From the NCBI GenBank assembly GCA_003225615.1, contig QIAS01000329.1:1-8488 (forward strand): a stretch of 8,488 bases of DNA. The letters run 5' to 3'. The notes beneath the pieces were generated by a model. The model saw only the letters and a program-made list of their open reading frames with translations. It did not search any database and was not told the DNA's origin. Shown here piece by piece: positions 1-6,488 of the stretch. The stretch is from Acidobacteriota bacterium (lineage in GTDB: Bacteria; Acidobacteriota; Terriglobia; Terriglobales; Acidobacteriaceae). Within the stretch, counting starts at the first letter, position 1; each line of letters begins with the position of its first letter. The translations under genes and the position numbers were made by a program.

Positions 1-1101
1 GGTTATCTGGCGGAAGCGCAGAGGCTAAGCCACACGGGCAGTTGGGCCTGGCGATCGGCCGGAGACACTGCCTTGCATTTGTCCGAGGAATGGTATCGGA
101 TATACGGCTTCGATCCAGAAGTGGGCATGCCGGCTTGGGAACAACTGCTGGGGCGCATTCATCCGGAGGACCGAGCCAAGTGGCAACGGACTCTCGATCG
201 AGCAATCCGCGAAAAGTCCGAGTACCAAGTTGAATTCCGAATCCTACTTCCGGACGGGACGGTCAAATACGTCCACGCGATCGGCCATCCGGTCTTCAAC
301 GCCGCCGGGGATTGGGTGGAATTCGTAGGCAGCTCGATGGACATCACAGAACGCAAGCGGGCGGAAGAGGCTCTGCGCCGGGCGCAGGCCGATCTCGGAC
401 ACGTCAGCCGCGTGACCACCATGGGAGAGCTGACCGCATCCCTGGCGCACGAAGTAAATCAACCGATCGCGGCAGCCGTCACCGATGCGAACACCTGCTT
501 GCGCTGGCTTACGCGCGATCACCCCGATGTAGAAGAGGCGCGCGCGGCGGCGATGAGAATCGTGAAAGATGGGTCGTGTGCGGCCGACATCATCAGCCGG
601 ATTCGCCTGCTCTTCAAGAAGGGCACTCTGGAACGCGAGCCGGTGGATGTAAACGAAGTTGTTCGAGAAATGATCGTCCTCCTGCGCAGCGAGGCAACGC
701 GATACAGCGTATTGCTCCGGACTGAACTGACGGAGGATCTTCCCCAAATCATGGGAGATCGGGTGCAATTGCAGCAGGTCATAATGAATCTGATCATGAA
801 CAGCATCGATGCCATGAAGGATGTCGATGGAACGCGCGAACTCACCATCAAATCGCAGCGAGCGGAAAATGAGCAACTCCTGGTCTCGGTCAGCGATACT
901 GGCGTGGGGTTGCCCCCGCAGCAGGCAGAGCAGATCTTCAATGCGTTCTTTACCACCAAACCACACGGCACCGGAATGGGACTTCGGATCAGCCGATCCA
1001 TTGTGGAGTCGCATGGCGGCCGCTTGTGGGCTGCCGACAACTGTCCGCGCGGCGCAAGCTTTTGTTTCACCCTGCCCAGCAAAGCCGAGACACATGGATG
1101 A
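1..1101 (+). CDS. PAS-domain sensor histidine kinase, 5'-truncated by window edge
   Basis: The frame is open from base 1 and ends at TGA 1099-1101, so 366 codons are visible and the true start lies upstream. A TTG at base 73 is internal, because the preceding codons (LSHTGSWAW) already match a PAS N-terminus. Order of domains: PAS_3-like fold, codons about 1-120, with RIHPEDR near codon 52 and the exit motif DITERKRAEEAL near codon 114; HisKA helix with phospho-acceptor His at codon 150 in LAHEVNQPIAAAV; then HATPase_c with N box QVIMNLIMNSIDAM, G1 box SDTGVGLP (codons 298-305) and G2 box GTGMGLRISRSI. All catalytic motifs are intact. The family autophosphorylates on His and passes phosphate to a response regulator, commonly of the FixJ/NarL type. 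The PAS ligand cannot be told from the sequence. No membrane segment is visible. The stop overlaps the ATG of a downstream stub (ATGA), which is typical of a coupled kinase/regulator pair. Confidence 0.93.
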   Translation, partial: GYLAEAQRLSHTGSWAWRSAGDTALHLSEEWYRIYGFDPEVGMPAWEQLLGRIHPEDRAKWQRTLDRAIREKSEYQVEFRILLPDGTVKYVHAIGHPVFNAAGDWVEFVGSSMDITERKRAEEALRRAQADLGHVSRVTTMGELTASLAHEVNQPIAAAVTDANTCLRWLTRDHPDVEEARAAAMRIVKDGSCAADIISRIRLLFKKGTLEREPVDVNEVVREMIVLLRSEATRYSVLLRTELTEDLPQIMGDRVQLQQVIMNLIMNSIDAMKDVDGTRELTIKSQRAENEQLLVSVSDTGVGLPPQQAEQIFNAFFTTKPHGTGMGLRISRSIVESHGGRLWAADNCPRGASFCFTLPSKAETHG

Positions 1102-1214
1102 CACATGAAGGAGCGCCCGCGGTGTTCGTCATTCATGAGGTTGCCGCTGTGCGTGCGGTCATCCCGGGGGCGCGCGAGGCAACGATGGACTCCATTAGCG
1201 GAACGATTTTGTAA
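1098..1214 (+). pseudogene. Probable response-regulator remnant (FixJ-like N-terminus only)
   Basis: The ATG at 1098 overlaps the kinase TGA (ATGA), and the 38-codon frame ends at TAA 1212-1214. The translation starts MTHEGAPAVFVIHEVAAVR, which fits the first strand and helix of FixJ-type receivers, usually of the form VFVIDDDxxVR. The acidic pocket DDD is replaced by HEV, and after VR the sequence no longer resembles a receiver. The phosphorylated Asp, the conserved Thr and Lys, and the HTH domain are all missing, and I found no continuation in the other two plus frames. Position, overlap and N-terminal similarity favour a decayed cognate regulator. A chance short ORF, or a small unrelated coupled peptide, remains possible. 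Confidence 0.5.
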
Positions 1215-1683
1215 ACGTCCGCTGATCAAAGGTGTCCGCGTGAGGAGCCACCACGCAAAGGGATCGCTAATCATGCTTTGAAGTAAATCAGTCCCGGATG
1301 ACGGGCAAAGCGGAAGTAATCCTTAAGTTAGCGCTTATGGGGCAATGCCCAGGGTATTGCCCCTAGGGGCTCCGGGTACCGCCCCTGGACGGGGCTCGGT
1401 CAATTGCGGCTTCAGCCCAGCCCCAGCGCTCACTTGCTAGGCTCATGAATTCCGCCCTTTCGGGCTGGACCGTGTCATGCGGCAAAGCGCTGATTTATGA
1501 GTTTCCAGGTCCTTCCTGCAAAAAAAGCCCAACAAATTCAGCCGGCTGGACCGCTGGAGCGCTTATGATTGCCGGTTCTTGCTACAAGAAAATCGAACAA
1601 TTTCACCCCCGGCCCCGTATCCCCCTCTGATAACAAAACAATACCCGCCCCGTCTAACGGGAATAATGGCTTAGGAGCAGGTT
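1215..1683. other. Gene-free, repeat-rich intergenic stretch of about 470 bp
   Basis: No convincing coding frame lies between the regulator stub and the next gene. The 61-codon frame at 1445-1630 has no ribosome binding site and no family-like sequence. The stretch holds four AGCGCT palindromes (1330, 1425, 1486, 1558), an alternating GGGGC/GCCCC block (1339-1424), a 10-bp direct repeat GGCTGGACCG (1463-1472 and 1544-1553), a GCCC-TTTC-GGGC hairpin (1454-1465), and a small CCCGT-CTA-ACGGG hairpin (1649-1661) just before the next Shine-Dalgarno. Confidence 0.7.
1330..1430. repeat. Alternating inverted-repeat block with mutually exclusive hairpins
   Basis: Complementary blocks alternate: GGGGC at 1339-1343, GCCCC 1359-1363, GGGGC 1366-1370, GCCCC 1381-1385, GGGGC 1391-1395, GCCCC 1420-1424. 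The strongest local hairpin pairs GGGGCAAT (1339-1346) with ATTGCCCC (1356-1363) and can extend inward through a G-U and two G-C pairs. An alternative long-range stem pairs AGCGCT plus GGGGC (1330-1343, with a 3-nt bulge) with GCCCC plus AGCGCT (1420-1430). There is no T-run after the hairpins, so this is not a standard intrinsic terminator. It could be a dispersed repeat or a structured RNA. Confidence 0.6.
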
Positions 1684-2247
1684 ATGGCATCCCAAAAAGC
1701 TTGGTATTGGTTGGCGGCAGGCGTACTCGCCCTGGGCATCAACAGCGAATATCAGAGCGGCCGGCTGGCATGTGCCCATCACTATGTCGATCACTCGCTC
1801 GCGGTGGCCCAATCGTACTCCCATTGCGTCCGTAGTTACATGGCCCAAGCCGAGACGCTATTCGCATTGACGCGCCCCGCACCCGCCCAAGAAGACGTAG
1901 AAAGCCTCACGGATGCCGAGAGCGTGCTCGCGCGCGAACAGGTCCAATACGCCCTCGCCCAAACGGCGCAGCAACAACTGGAGCGCCATCGCTCTGAGTT
2001 GGATCGGGCCCTGAGCCAATTGGACTTCCACCGTGAACAAATTGAAATGGCCCAGCGAATCGCGATTGATGCGGCCGGCCATGCCGTAGTGGTTTGTCCC
2101 CACACTCCGCGCATTCGCGTCTCAGTCCCGCAGGTCAGGATTCCCCAGGGCAGAGTCGAAGTCCCCGAGGTCAACATTCCCGAAGTCAGGGTCGAGGTGC
2201 CAGAGGTCGATGTTGATTCCGTAGTCGCGGGCGATGACAATCTCTGA
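1684..2247 (+). CDS. Small membrane-anchored/secreted protein, coiled coil and Val-Pro repeat tail, function unknown
   Basis: The ATG at 1684 has a clear Shine-Dalgarno AGGAG (1673-1677) at 6-nt spacing. The product is 187 residues. Residues 7-19 (WYWLAAGVLALGI) form a short hydrophobic segment after one Lys, consistent with a signal anchor or an uncleaved signal peptide. Residues about 76-130 are Gln/Glu/Arg/Leu-rich and look like a coiled coil. Residues 143-177 carry an alternating hydrophobic repeat of the type V-x-V-P-x-V (SVPQV, VEVPEV, NIPEV, VEVPEV), suggesting an extended beta or fibrous tail. Cys residues are at 30, 48 and 138. I do not recognise a named family. It precedes ftsQ on the same strand with a 218-bp gap, so co-transcription with the division genes is possible but not shown. 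A role in the envelope is only an inference from the predicted export. Confidence 0.8.
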   Translation: MASQKAWYWLAAGVLALGINSEYQSGRLACAHHYVDHSLAVAQSYSHCVRSYMAQAETLFALTRPAPAQEDVESLTDAESVLAREQVQYALAQTAQQQLERHRSELDRALSQLDFHREQIEMAQRIAIDAAGHAVVVCPHTPRIRVSVPQVRIPQGRVEVPEVNIPEVRVEVPEVDVDSVVAGDDNL

Positions 2248-2280
2248 GAGCGCAACCGCGTCAGAGCCCTTGTCGCAAGG

Positions 2281-2351
2281 TCTGCGCAGAAAATTTTTCC
2301 GCACTTCTCTGCAATCTCGGCGCCGCCTCCGTGACCTCCGCGGTTAAGATC
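2281..2351 (-). repeat. Candidate dispersed GA-rich intergenic repeat, 9-nt register
   Basis: Read on the minus strand, this stretch starts TTAACCGCGGAGGTCACGG and continues in loosely repeated 9-nt units (CGCGGAGGT, CACGGAGGC, GGCGCCGAG, ATTGCAGAG, AAGTGCGGA), ending in an A-run and TCTGCGCAG. It resembles GA-rich intergenic repeats I know from environmental bacterial genomes, including acidobacteria. That resemblance is from memory and has not been searched. Confidence 0.35.
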
Positions 2352-2391
2352 TTTCCCGGCTGCCCTTCTGTGCAAAACTTTCTAAACTTTT

Positions 2392-2423
2392 TTGTGTCTC
2401 ATTTCGCGAAAAGAAGTTATATT
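2392..2423 (+). promoter_or_regulatory. Weak candidate promoter upstream of ftsQ
   Basis: An AT-rich island in otherwise GC-rich sequence holds TATATT (2418-2423), which matches a -10 hexamer at 5 of 6 positions. The only -35-like element is TTGTGT (2392-2397), at a 20-bp spacing that is longer than ideal. It sits about 43 bp before the ftsQ ATG, which would give a short leader. Confidence 0.25.
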
Positions 2424-2465
2424 GTTTTCGCTCAGCGATTCCCTGGCGACAACTGACCTGAGTTG

Positions 2466-3782
2466 ATGGCACGGAGATCCCCGACCATCTCGCAGGAAGA
2501 GTTGTATCCACCTGACGAGGCGTTCGCGCGCGAAGAGATCGACGACGCGCGCCTGCTTGACCTCGATGTGGAACAGGAATCGCCCTTCCTTCGCGCCCAA
2601 AAGCGCGTTTCCGTCCGCCGCAGTCCCCTTCCCAGGAAAGCTGCTCTTGGCCTGAAGTGGACGCTGCTCACCCTAGCAGTCGTCATCGCAGGCAGCGTCG
2701 GTGTCGCCGCTCTCTACCATTATGGCGAGCATTCTTGGCGCTTTCGCATTGAATCCAGCGACGACATTCAAATCACCGGCACGCACAACATCAGCCACGC
2801 CCAGATCATGGAAGTCATGGGTGGCGATATTGGCCGCAACATCTTCTTTATTCCGCTGGCGCAGCGCAAAGCTCAGCTCGAGCAGATCCCCTGGGTCGAA
2901 TCGGCCAGCATCATGCGATTCGTTCCCAACCGGCTGAAGGTTGAAATCCAGGAACGCACGCCGGTAGCCTTCGCCCGCGTCGGCCCCCGCATTTTCCTCA
3001 TCGACGCCGTCGGCACCCTGATGGATCTGCCCTCGGGCAACAAGAAGAAATATTCCTTTCCCGTGATCGTAGGCATGAACTCCGGCGAGCCTCCGTCTAC
3101 TCGCTTTGCCCGTATGAAAATTTACAACCAGCTCATTCGCGAACTCGATTCCGGAGGGGCTCGTTATTCCCAGGATCTGAGCGAAGTTGATCTCTCCGAT
3201 GCCGACGATGTGAAAGTCTCGGTAGCGAATCCTGAAGTCCTGGTTCACCTCGGTTCGTCGAATTATCTCGATCGCTACAAAATTTTCGTTGGCCATGTGC
3301 GCGAGTGGCGCCAGCAATTTGACAAACTGCAGTCGGTGGACCTCCGTTACGACCGCCAGATCGTGGTCAATCCCGACCTGCGGGGCGTGGTGCGGCAAGC
3401 ACCGCTCTCCGCTACCGCCGCCAAGGCCGCGATTTCGGCCGGGGTGAAACCCACCGCACTCATCAGCCACTCAACATTTACGGCAAAGCCGCCGCTCGCA
3501 CCCATACCGACGCGGGTGGGCAAGGCCTGGACGAGACCCACGACGAAGCGAGCGCACAAGTCACGCTGGTCCAGACGCTCAAGCAGATTTGTGGCAAAAA
3601 ACACGTCCGCGCCGGCTGCGAATCAGGCCAGCAAAGCCAACGCGGGAGCCGTGGTGGTTCACAACGATGCAGCAACCAAACCAACGCCAGTAATCGTGAA
3701 ACCGTGGAATAACAGCATCAGGAAACCGAATGCGGGTATTCCCAAAGACAAAGATAAGGACAAGGAACAGGATCATCCATAA
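2466..3782 (+). CDS. ftsQ: Cell division protein FtsQ (POTRA domain)
   Basis: FtsQ is a bitopic inner-membrane protein that links cytoplasmic FtsZ/FtsA to periplasmic FtsB/L/W/I. I chose ATG 2466 (438 residues) over the adjacent TTG 2463; no strong Shine-Dalgarno is visible for either. Layout: charged cytoplasmic N-tail of about 60 residues ending in basic VRRSPLPRKA; one membrane helix, about 61-84 (LLTLAVVIAGSVGVAALY); POTRA, about 92-165 (FRIESSDDIQITGTHNISH, then NIFFIPLAQRKAQLEQIPWV and a VEIQERTP strand); then the FtsQ beta domain to about residue 305 (DLRYDRQIVVNPD). After that comes a tail of about 130 residues, rich in Ala, Lys, Pro and Arg and ending in KDKDKDKEQDHP, with no fold I recognise. 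E. coli FtsQ is about 276 residues, so this tail is the main length difference. The stop lies 2 bp before the ftsA ATG, indicating an operon. Confidence 0.93.
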   Translation: MARRSPTISQEELYPPDEAFAREEIDDARLLDLDVEQESPFLRAQKRVSVRRSPLPRKAALGLKWTLLTLAVVIAGSVGVAALYHYGEHSWRFRIESSDDIQITGTHNISHAQIMEVMGGDIGRNIFFIPLAQRKAQLEQIPWVESASIMRFVPNRLKVEIQERTPVAFARVGPRIFLIDAVGTLMDLPSGNKKKYSFPVIVGMNSGEPPSTRFARMKIYNQLIRELDSGGARYSQDLSEVDLSDADDVKVSVANPEVLVHLGSSNYLDRYKIFVGHVREWRQQFDKLQSVDLRYDRQIVVNPDLRGVVRQAPLSATAAKAAISAGVKPTALISHSTFTAKPPLAPIPTRVGKAWTRPTTKRAHKSRWSRRSSRFVAKNTSAPAANQASKANAGAVVVHNDAATKPTPVIVKPWNNSIRKPNAGIPKDKDKDKEQDHP

Positions 3783-3784
3783 CG

Positions 3785-4318
3785 ATGGCGAATCAGCAAT
3801 CCAATCTTCTGACGGCGATCGATGTAGGCAGTGCTAAGACCTGCGTGCTGGTTGCGGAAATTACCGACAACGGTTTGCGCTATCGCGGGCACGGCATCGC
3901 AGAATCGCGCGGCTCGCGCAAAGGCCTCATCGTTGACATGGAGAAGGCAGCCTCGGCCATTCAAAAAGCAGTCGTCGAGGCCGAGGACTCCGCCGGAGCC
4001 GCAGTCGAGCACGCGCTCATCGGGGCCGCGGGATCCCACGTGCGCGGCGTGAACAGTCACGGCGGCATCAGCTTCGGAACGCGCTCCCGCGAAATCACCC
4101 GCGACGAAATCCGCATGGCAGTTGACAAGGCGCGCGCGATTCCCTTGCCCTCCGATCGCGAAATCCTGCACCTGCTGCCGCAGGAGTTCATTCTCGACGG
4201 CCAGCCCGGAGTCCACGATCCTCTGGGAATGATGGCGACCCCACATGGTCACCGCGTCGGCCAGCGCCACGCAAAACGTAGTCACTGCGGTAAACCGCGC
4301 CGGCGTTCACGTGGATGA
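3785..4318 (+). pseudogene. ftsA: ftsA, N-terminal part before a frameshift (composite gene 3785-4988)
   Basis: FtsA is an actin-like ATPase that tethers FtsZ filaments to the membrane. The ATG at 3785 follows the ftsQ stop by 2 bp. Residues 11-25 (AIDVGSAKTCVLVAE) are the phosphate-1 strand of the actin fold. Residues about 40-66 (ESRGSRKGLIVDMEKA) and the 1C region up to LPQEFILDGQPGVHDPLGMMAT (ending at residue 152, base 4240) follow family order. After 4240 this frame turns into an Arg/His-rich non-family tail and stops at 4316-4318. The family-like sequence resumes one frame over at CAC 4242. Alignment by eye to the usual motif (GM-A-T-RLExxVH) indicates about six residues are missing, i.e. 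a net loss of 17 nt at 4240/4241. Either the gene is broken or the assembly/reads are wrong. As ftsA is normally essential, error or a second copy elsewhere should be considered. Confidence 0.85.
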
Positions 4319-4988
4319 CACGGTATTCGAAGCCCTGGCCTGCGCCGATTCCGTGCTCCGCGCCGACGAACGCGAGCTTGGCGTATGCCTTGCTGACCTC
4401 GGCGCCGGATCCACGGAGATGGTCGTCTTCCAGGACGGCGCCGTAGCCCACACCGCAGTCGTGCCTCTCGGAGGCGATCACTTCACCAGCGACTTGTCTG
4501 TAGGCCTGTGCACTCCAATAAACGAAGCCGAGAAAATAAAAAAACTTTACGGCAACGCCATTCCCACGTTGATTCCAGAAGGCAATGAAGTGGAAGTGCC
4601 CTCGGTCGGCGATCGCCCCTCGCGCCTGCTGCAGCAAAGAATGATTGGCGAAATTCTGGAGCCCCGTGCCCGCGAATTATTTGAAATGATGCGCGAGAAC
4701 CTTCGCCATCACGGCATGCTCGAGCGCTGCGTCGCAGGAATCGTGCTGAGCGGAGGAGCGTCACGCCTGCCCGGAATTCTAGACGTTGCCGATTCGGTGC
4801 TGCGAAAACCGCTGCGCCTCTCCTGGCCCATGCCCCTGGCAAGAATGCCCGCCGTCCTGGCCGAACCCGAGTACGCCACCATACTCGGCATGATGTTTTA
4901 CGGCCAACGAGCCCGCATAGCCCGAGGCTACTTAGACGATGGCTGGAGTTCGCGCCTGAAATCATTGTTCGCAGTGAAAGGCGCGTAG
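4245..4988 (+). CDS. ftsA: ftsA, C-terminal part after the frameshift
   Basis: Family-like sequence runs from His codon 4242 (HMVTASASATQNVVTAVNRAG) to TAG 4986-4988. The first ATG, 4245, has no Shine-Dalgarno in front and falls inside the fold, so it is not a natural start. Motifs counted from that ATG: phosphate-2 loop CLADLGAGSTEMVVF (48-62); the SHS2/2A part with GDHFTSDLSVGL (77-88); adenosine-binding GIVLSGGASRLPGI (165-178); and a C-terminal stretch ending GWSSRLKSLFAVKGA, which fits the amphipathic membrane-targeting helix of FtsA. Joined to the first part, the gene would give about 400 codons plus the missing six, a normal FtsA length. All later ATPase motifs are intact, with no further decay, which favours either a very recent mutation or a sequencing/assembly error. 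Confidence 0.85.
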   Translation: MVTASASATQNVVTAVNRAGVHVDDTVFEALACADSVLRADERELGVCLADLGAGSTEMVVFQDGAVAHTAVVPLGGDHFTSDLSVGLCTPINEAEKIKKLYGNAIPTLIPEGNEVEVPSVGDRPSRLLQQRMIGEILEPRARELFEMMRENLRHHGMLERCVAGIVLSGGASRLPGILDVADSVLRKPLRLSWPMPLARMPAVLAEPEYATILGMMFYGQRARIARGYLDDGWSSRLKSLFAVKGA

Positions 4989-5197
4989 AAGCGGTAACCG
5001 TAGAGACGCGGCTCGCCGCGTCTCTGCTGACGTAAAGCAGAAGTATCATCAGCGGCAGTGCTGCAGCACCGAAGGGGCGGAATAGGAAAGCCCGGCAGGC
5101 AAGTGCCGGGTGCGATACCGAAGACGACCGAGTCCCGCAGGGATGGCACCCCGGGCTCGTGCAAGACATTCGCGGACTAGAGAGGGGGCTTTAGCCC
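4989..5197. repeat. Hairpin-rich intergenic repeat cluster between ftsA and ftsZ
   Basis: This gap contains a string of inverted repeats. AGAGACGCGG (5002-5011) pairs with CCGCGTCTCT (5016-5025) around a 4-nt loop. GTGCTGCAGCAC (5058-5069) is a perfect 12-bp palindrome. CCCGGCA (5091-5097) pairs with TGCCGGG (5104-5110). CGAGTCCCG (5129-5137) pairs with CGGGCTCG (5152-5159) with one bulged T. GGGC-TTTA-GCCC (5186-5197) ends against the ATG at 5198. None is followed by a T-run. The first and last motifs resemble dispersed intergenic repeats I associate with acidobacterial and cyanobacterial genomes (from memory, not searched). No coding frame is supported here. Confidence 0.65.
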
Positions 5198-6445
5198 ATG
5201 AAAGCAAATCACAAATCCAGGGAGCAACAAAATTCAACTATGGCGGCAGACATGAACACTGAAAACGGCATTCGCATCAGCTTCAACGAGGATGCCCGCA
5301 ACGATGCCAAAATCAAGGTCATCGGGGTGGGTGGCGGCGGCAACAACGCGGTAAACCGGATGATCGATGCCGGCATGGAAGGCATCGAATTTGTCGTAGC
5401 TAACACCGACCTGCAGGCACTGCGCATGTCGCACGCCGCAGTAAAAATTCAACTCGGCGTCAAGCTCACCAACGGCCTGGGTGCGGGCGCCAATCCCGAA
5501 GTCGGCCGCAAGGCCGCCCTCGAAGATTCCGACAAGATCATCGAAGCCCTGGAAGGCGCTGACATGGTCTTCGTAACCGCCGGACTTGGAGGCGGCACCG
5601 GCACCGGAGCCGCGCCCATCATCGCGTCGCTGGCCAGCGAACTCGGCGCGCTCACCGTGGCGGTCGTGACCAAGCCCTTCGCCTTCGAAGGCAAGCGCCG
5701 CATGCAGCAAGCCGAGCGCGGCATCTCCGAGCTCATGGACTCGATCGACACCACGATCGTCATCCCCAACGAGAAGCTGCTCTCGGTGGCCCAGGATGCC
5801 GGCTTCTTCGAATCATTCAAAGTTGCCGATGACATTCTGCGCCAAGGCGTGCAAGGCATCTCGGACATCATCACCATTCCCGGGATCATCAACCGCGACT
5901 TCGCCGACGTGAAGGCCATCATGGCCGCGATGGGCTATGCGGTGATGGGCACAGCCACGGCCAACGGCGCCCGCCGCGCCACCGAAGCCGCCCAAAAGGC
6001 GATCGCTTCGCCCTTGCTCGAAGCCGGCGCAATCGACGGCGCCCGCGGCATCCTCATCAACATCACCGGCTCCAGTTCACTGAAGCTGGCTGAAGTGCAG
6101 GAAGCCTGCACCATCATTCAAACCGCTGCCCACGAAGACGCCAACATCATCGTCGGAGCGGTGCTCGACGACAAGATGAAGGACTCTGTAAAGATCACGG
6201 TGATCGCCACCGGCTTCAAAGATTCCGACATCCGCCGTCGCCAACTGGAGGCCTTCGGTTCGTTCTCAGCCTCCCGTGATCCGGACTTTGACACGGAGCC
6301 ACTGGCTGCCGCCCCGCCACCCGCGGCCCAGCCACCGGCTGGAAATGGAGAAGTCATCGCTCTCGAAGGCGTCCCCGCAGCAGTCCTGCAAAAGGACAAT
6401 CTGGACGTGCCCGCATTCCTTCGCAAACGCGGCGAAGTAATGTAA
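5198..6445 (+). CDS. ftsZ: Cell division protein FtsZ (tubulin-like GTPase)
   Basis: FtsZ polymerises at midcell with GTP to form the Z-ring. The reading from ATG 5198 gives 415 residues with a GA-rich Shine-Dalgarno (about 5182-5188) at roughly 9-nt spacing. In-frame ATGs at 5240 (residue 15) and 5252 (residue 19) are alternatives. The first 14 residues ([14 protein letters not shown]) look unconserved, and AGGGAG at 5219-5224 is 15 nt from 5240, too far to settle the choice. Motifs: T1 loop [13 protein letters not shown] (43-55); tubulin signature [10 protein letters not shown] (131-140); NEKLL (191-195); T7 synergy loop NRDFADV (232-238), where the second position is often Leu; core end near residue 355; Ala/Pro linker (about 369-383); C-terminal peptide [11 protein letters not shown] (402-412), which binds FtsA and other partners. 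All catalytic elements are intact. Confidence 0.97.
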   Translation: MKANHKSREQQNSTMAADMNTENGIRISFNEDARNDAKIKVIGVGGGGNNAVNRMIDAGMEGIEFVVANTDLQALRMSHAAVKIQLGVKLTNGLGAGANPEVGRKAALEDSDKIIEALEGADMVFVTAGLGGGTGTGAAPIIASLASELGALTVAVVTKPFAFEGKRRMQQAERGISELMDSIDTTIVIPNEKLLSVAQDAGFFESFKVADDILRQGVQGISDIITIPGIINRDFADVKAIMAAMGYAVMGTATANGARRATEAAQKAIASPLLEAGAIDGARGILINITGSSSLKLAEVQEACTIIQTAAHEDANIIVGAVLDDKMKDSVKITVIATGFKDSDIRRRQLEAFGSFSASRDPDFDTEPLAAAPPPAAQPPAGNGEVIALEGVPAAVLQKDNLDVPAFLRKRGEVM

Positions 6446-6488
6446 CCGTTCGCACCGAAACTGATTCGAGAGAAGCGCCTCTGAATGC

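Noticed and set aside
244..1104. Long minus-strand ORF opposite the histidine kinase
   Set aside because: It is a shadow of the kinase in GC-rich DNA; the plus strand carries all the kinase motifs in order.
1339..1395. Intrinsic terminator for the kinase operon
   Set aside because: The stems are strong but no T-run follows any of them, and they begin more than 120 bp past the stub stop.
1445..1630. 61-codon plus-strand ORF in the repeat-rich gap
   Set aside because: It has no Shine-Dalgarno, an odd composition, and overlaps the repeat elements; it reads as chance.
1836..2375. 179-codon minus-strand ORF across the 187-residue protein
   Set aside because: The Ser/Thr-rich repeats mirror the Val-Pro repeat on the other strand, and it lacks a start signal; the plus frame has a strong Shine-Dalgarno and a hydrophobic N-terminus.
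2673..3470. 265-codon minus-strand ORF opposite ftsQ
   Set aside because: It is an antisense shadow of a clear FtsQ coding frame and shows no family signature.
4238..4248. Programmed frameshifting as an explanation for the ftsA split
   Set aside because: There is no slippery heptamer or stimulatory structure at the junction, and about six conserved residues are missing, which a ribosomal shift would not restore.
4989..5197. CRISPR array or tRNA in the ftsA-ftsZ gap
   Set aside because: The repeats are different from one another and not regularly spaced, and no cloverleaf with a T-loop or anticodon arm can be drawn.
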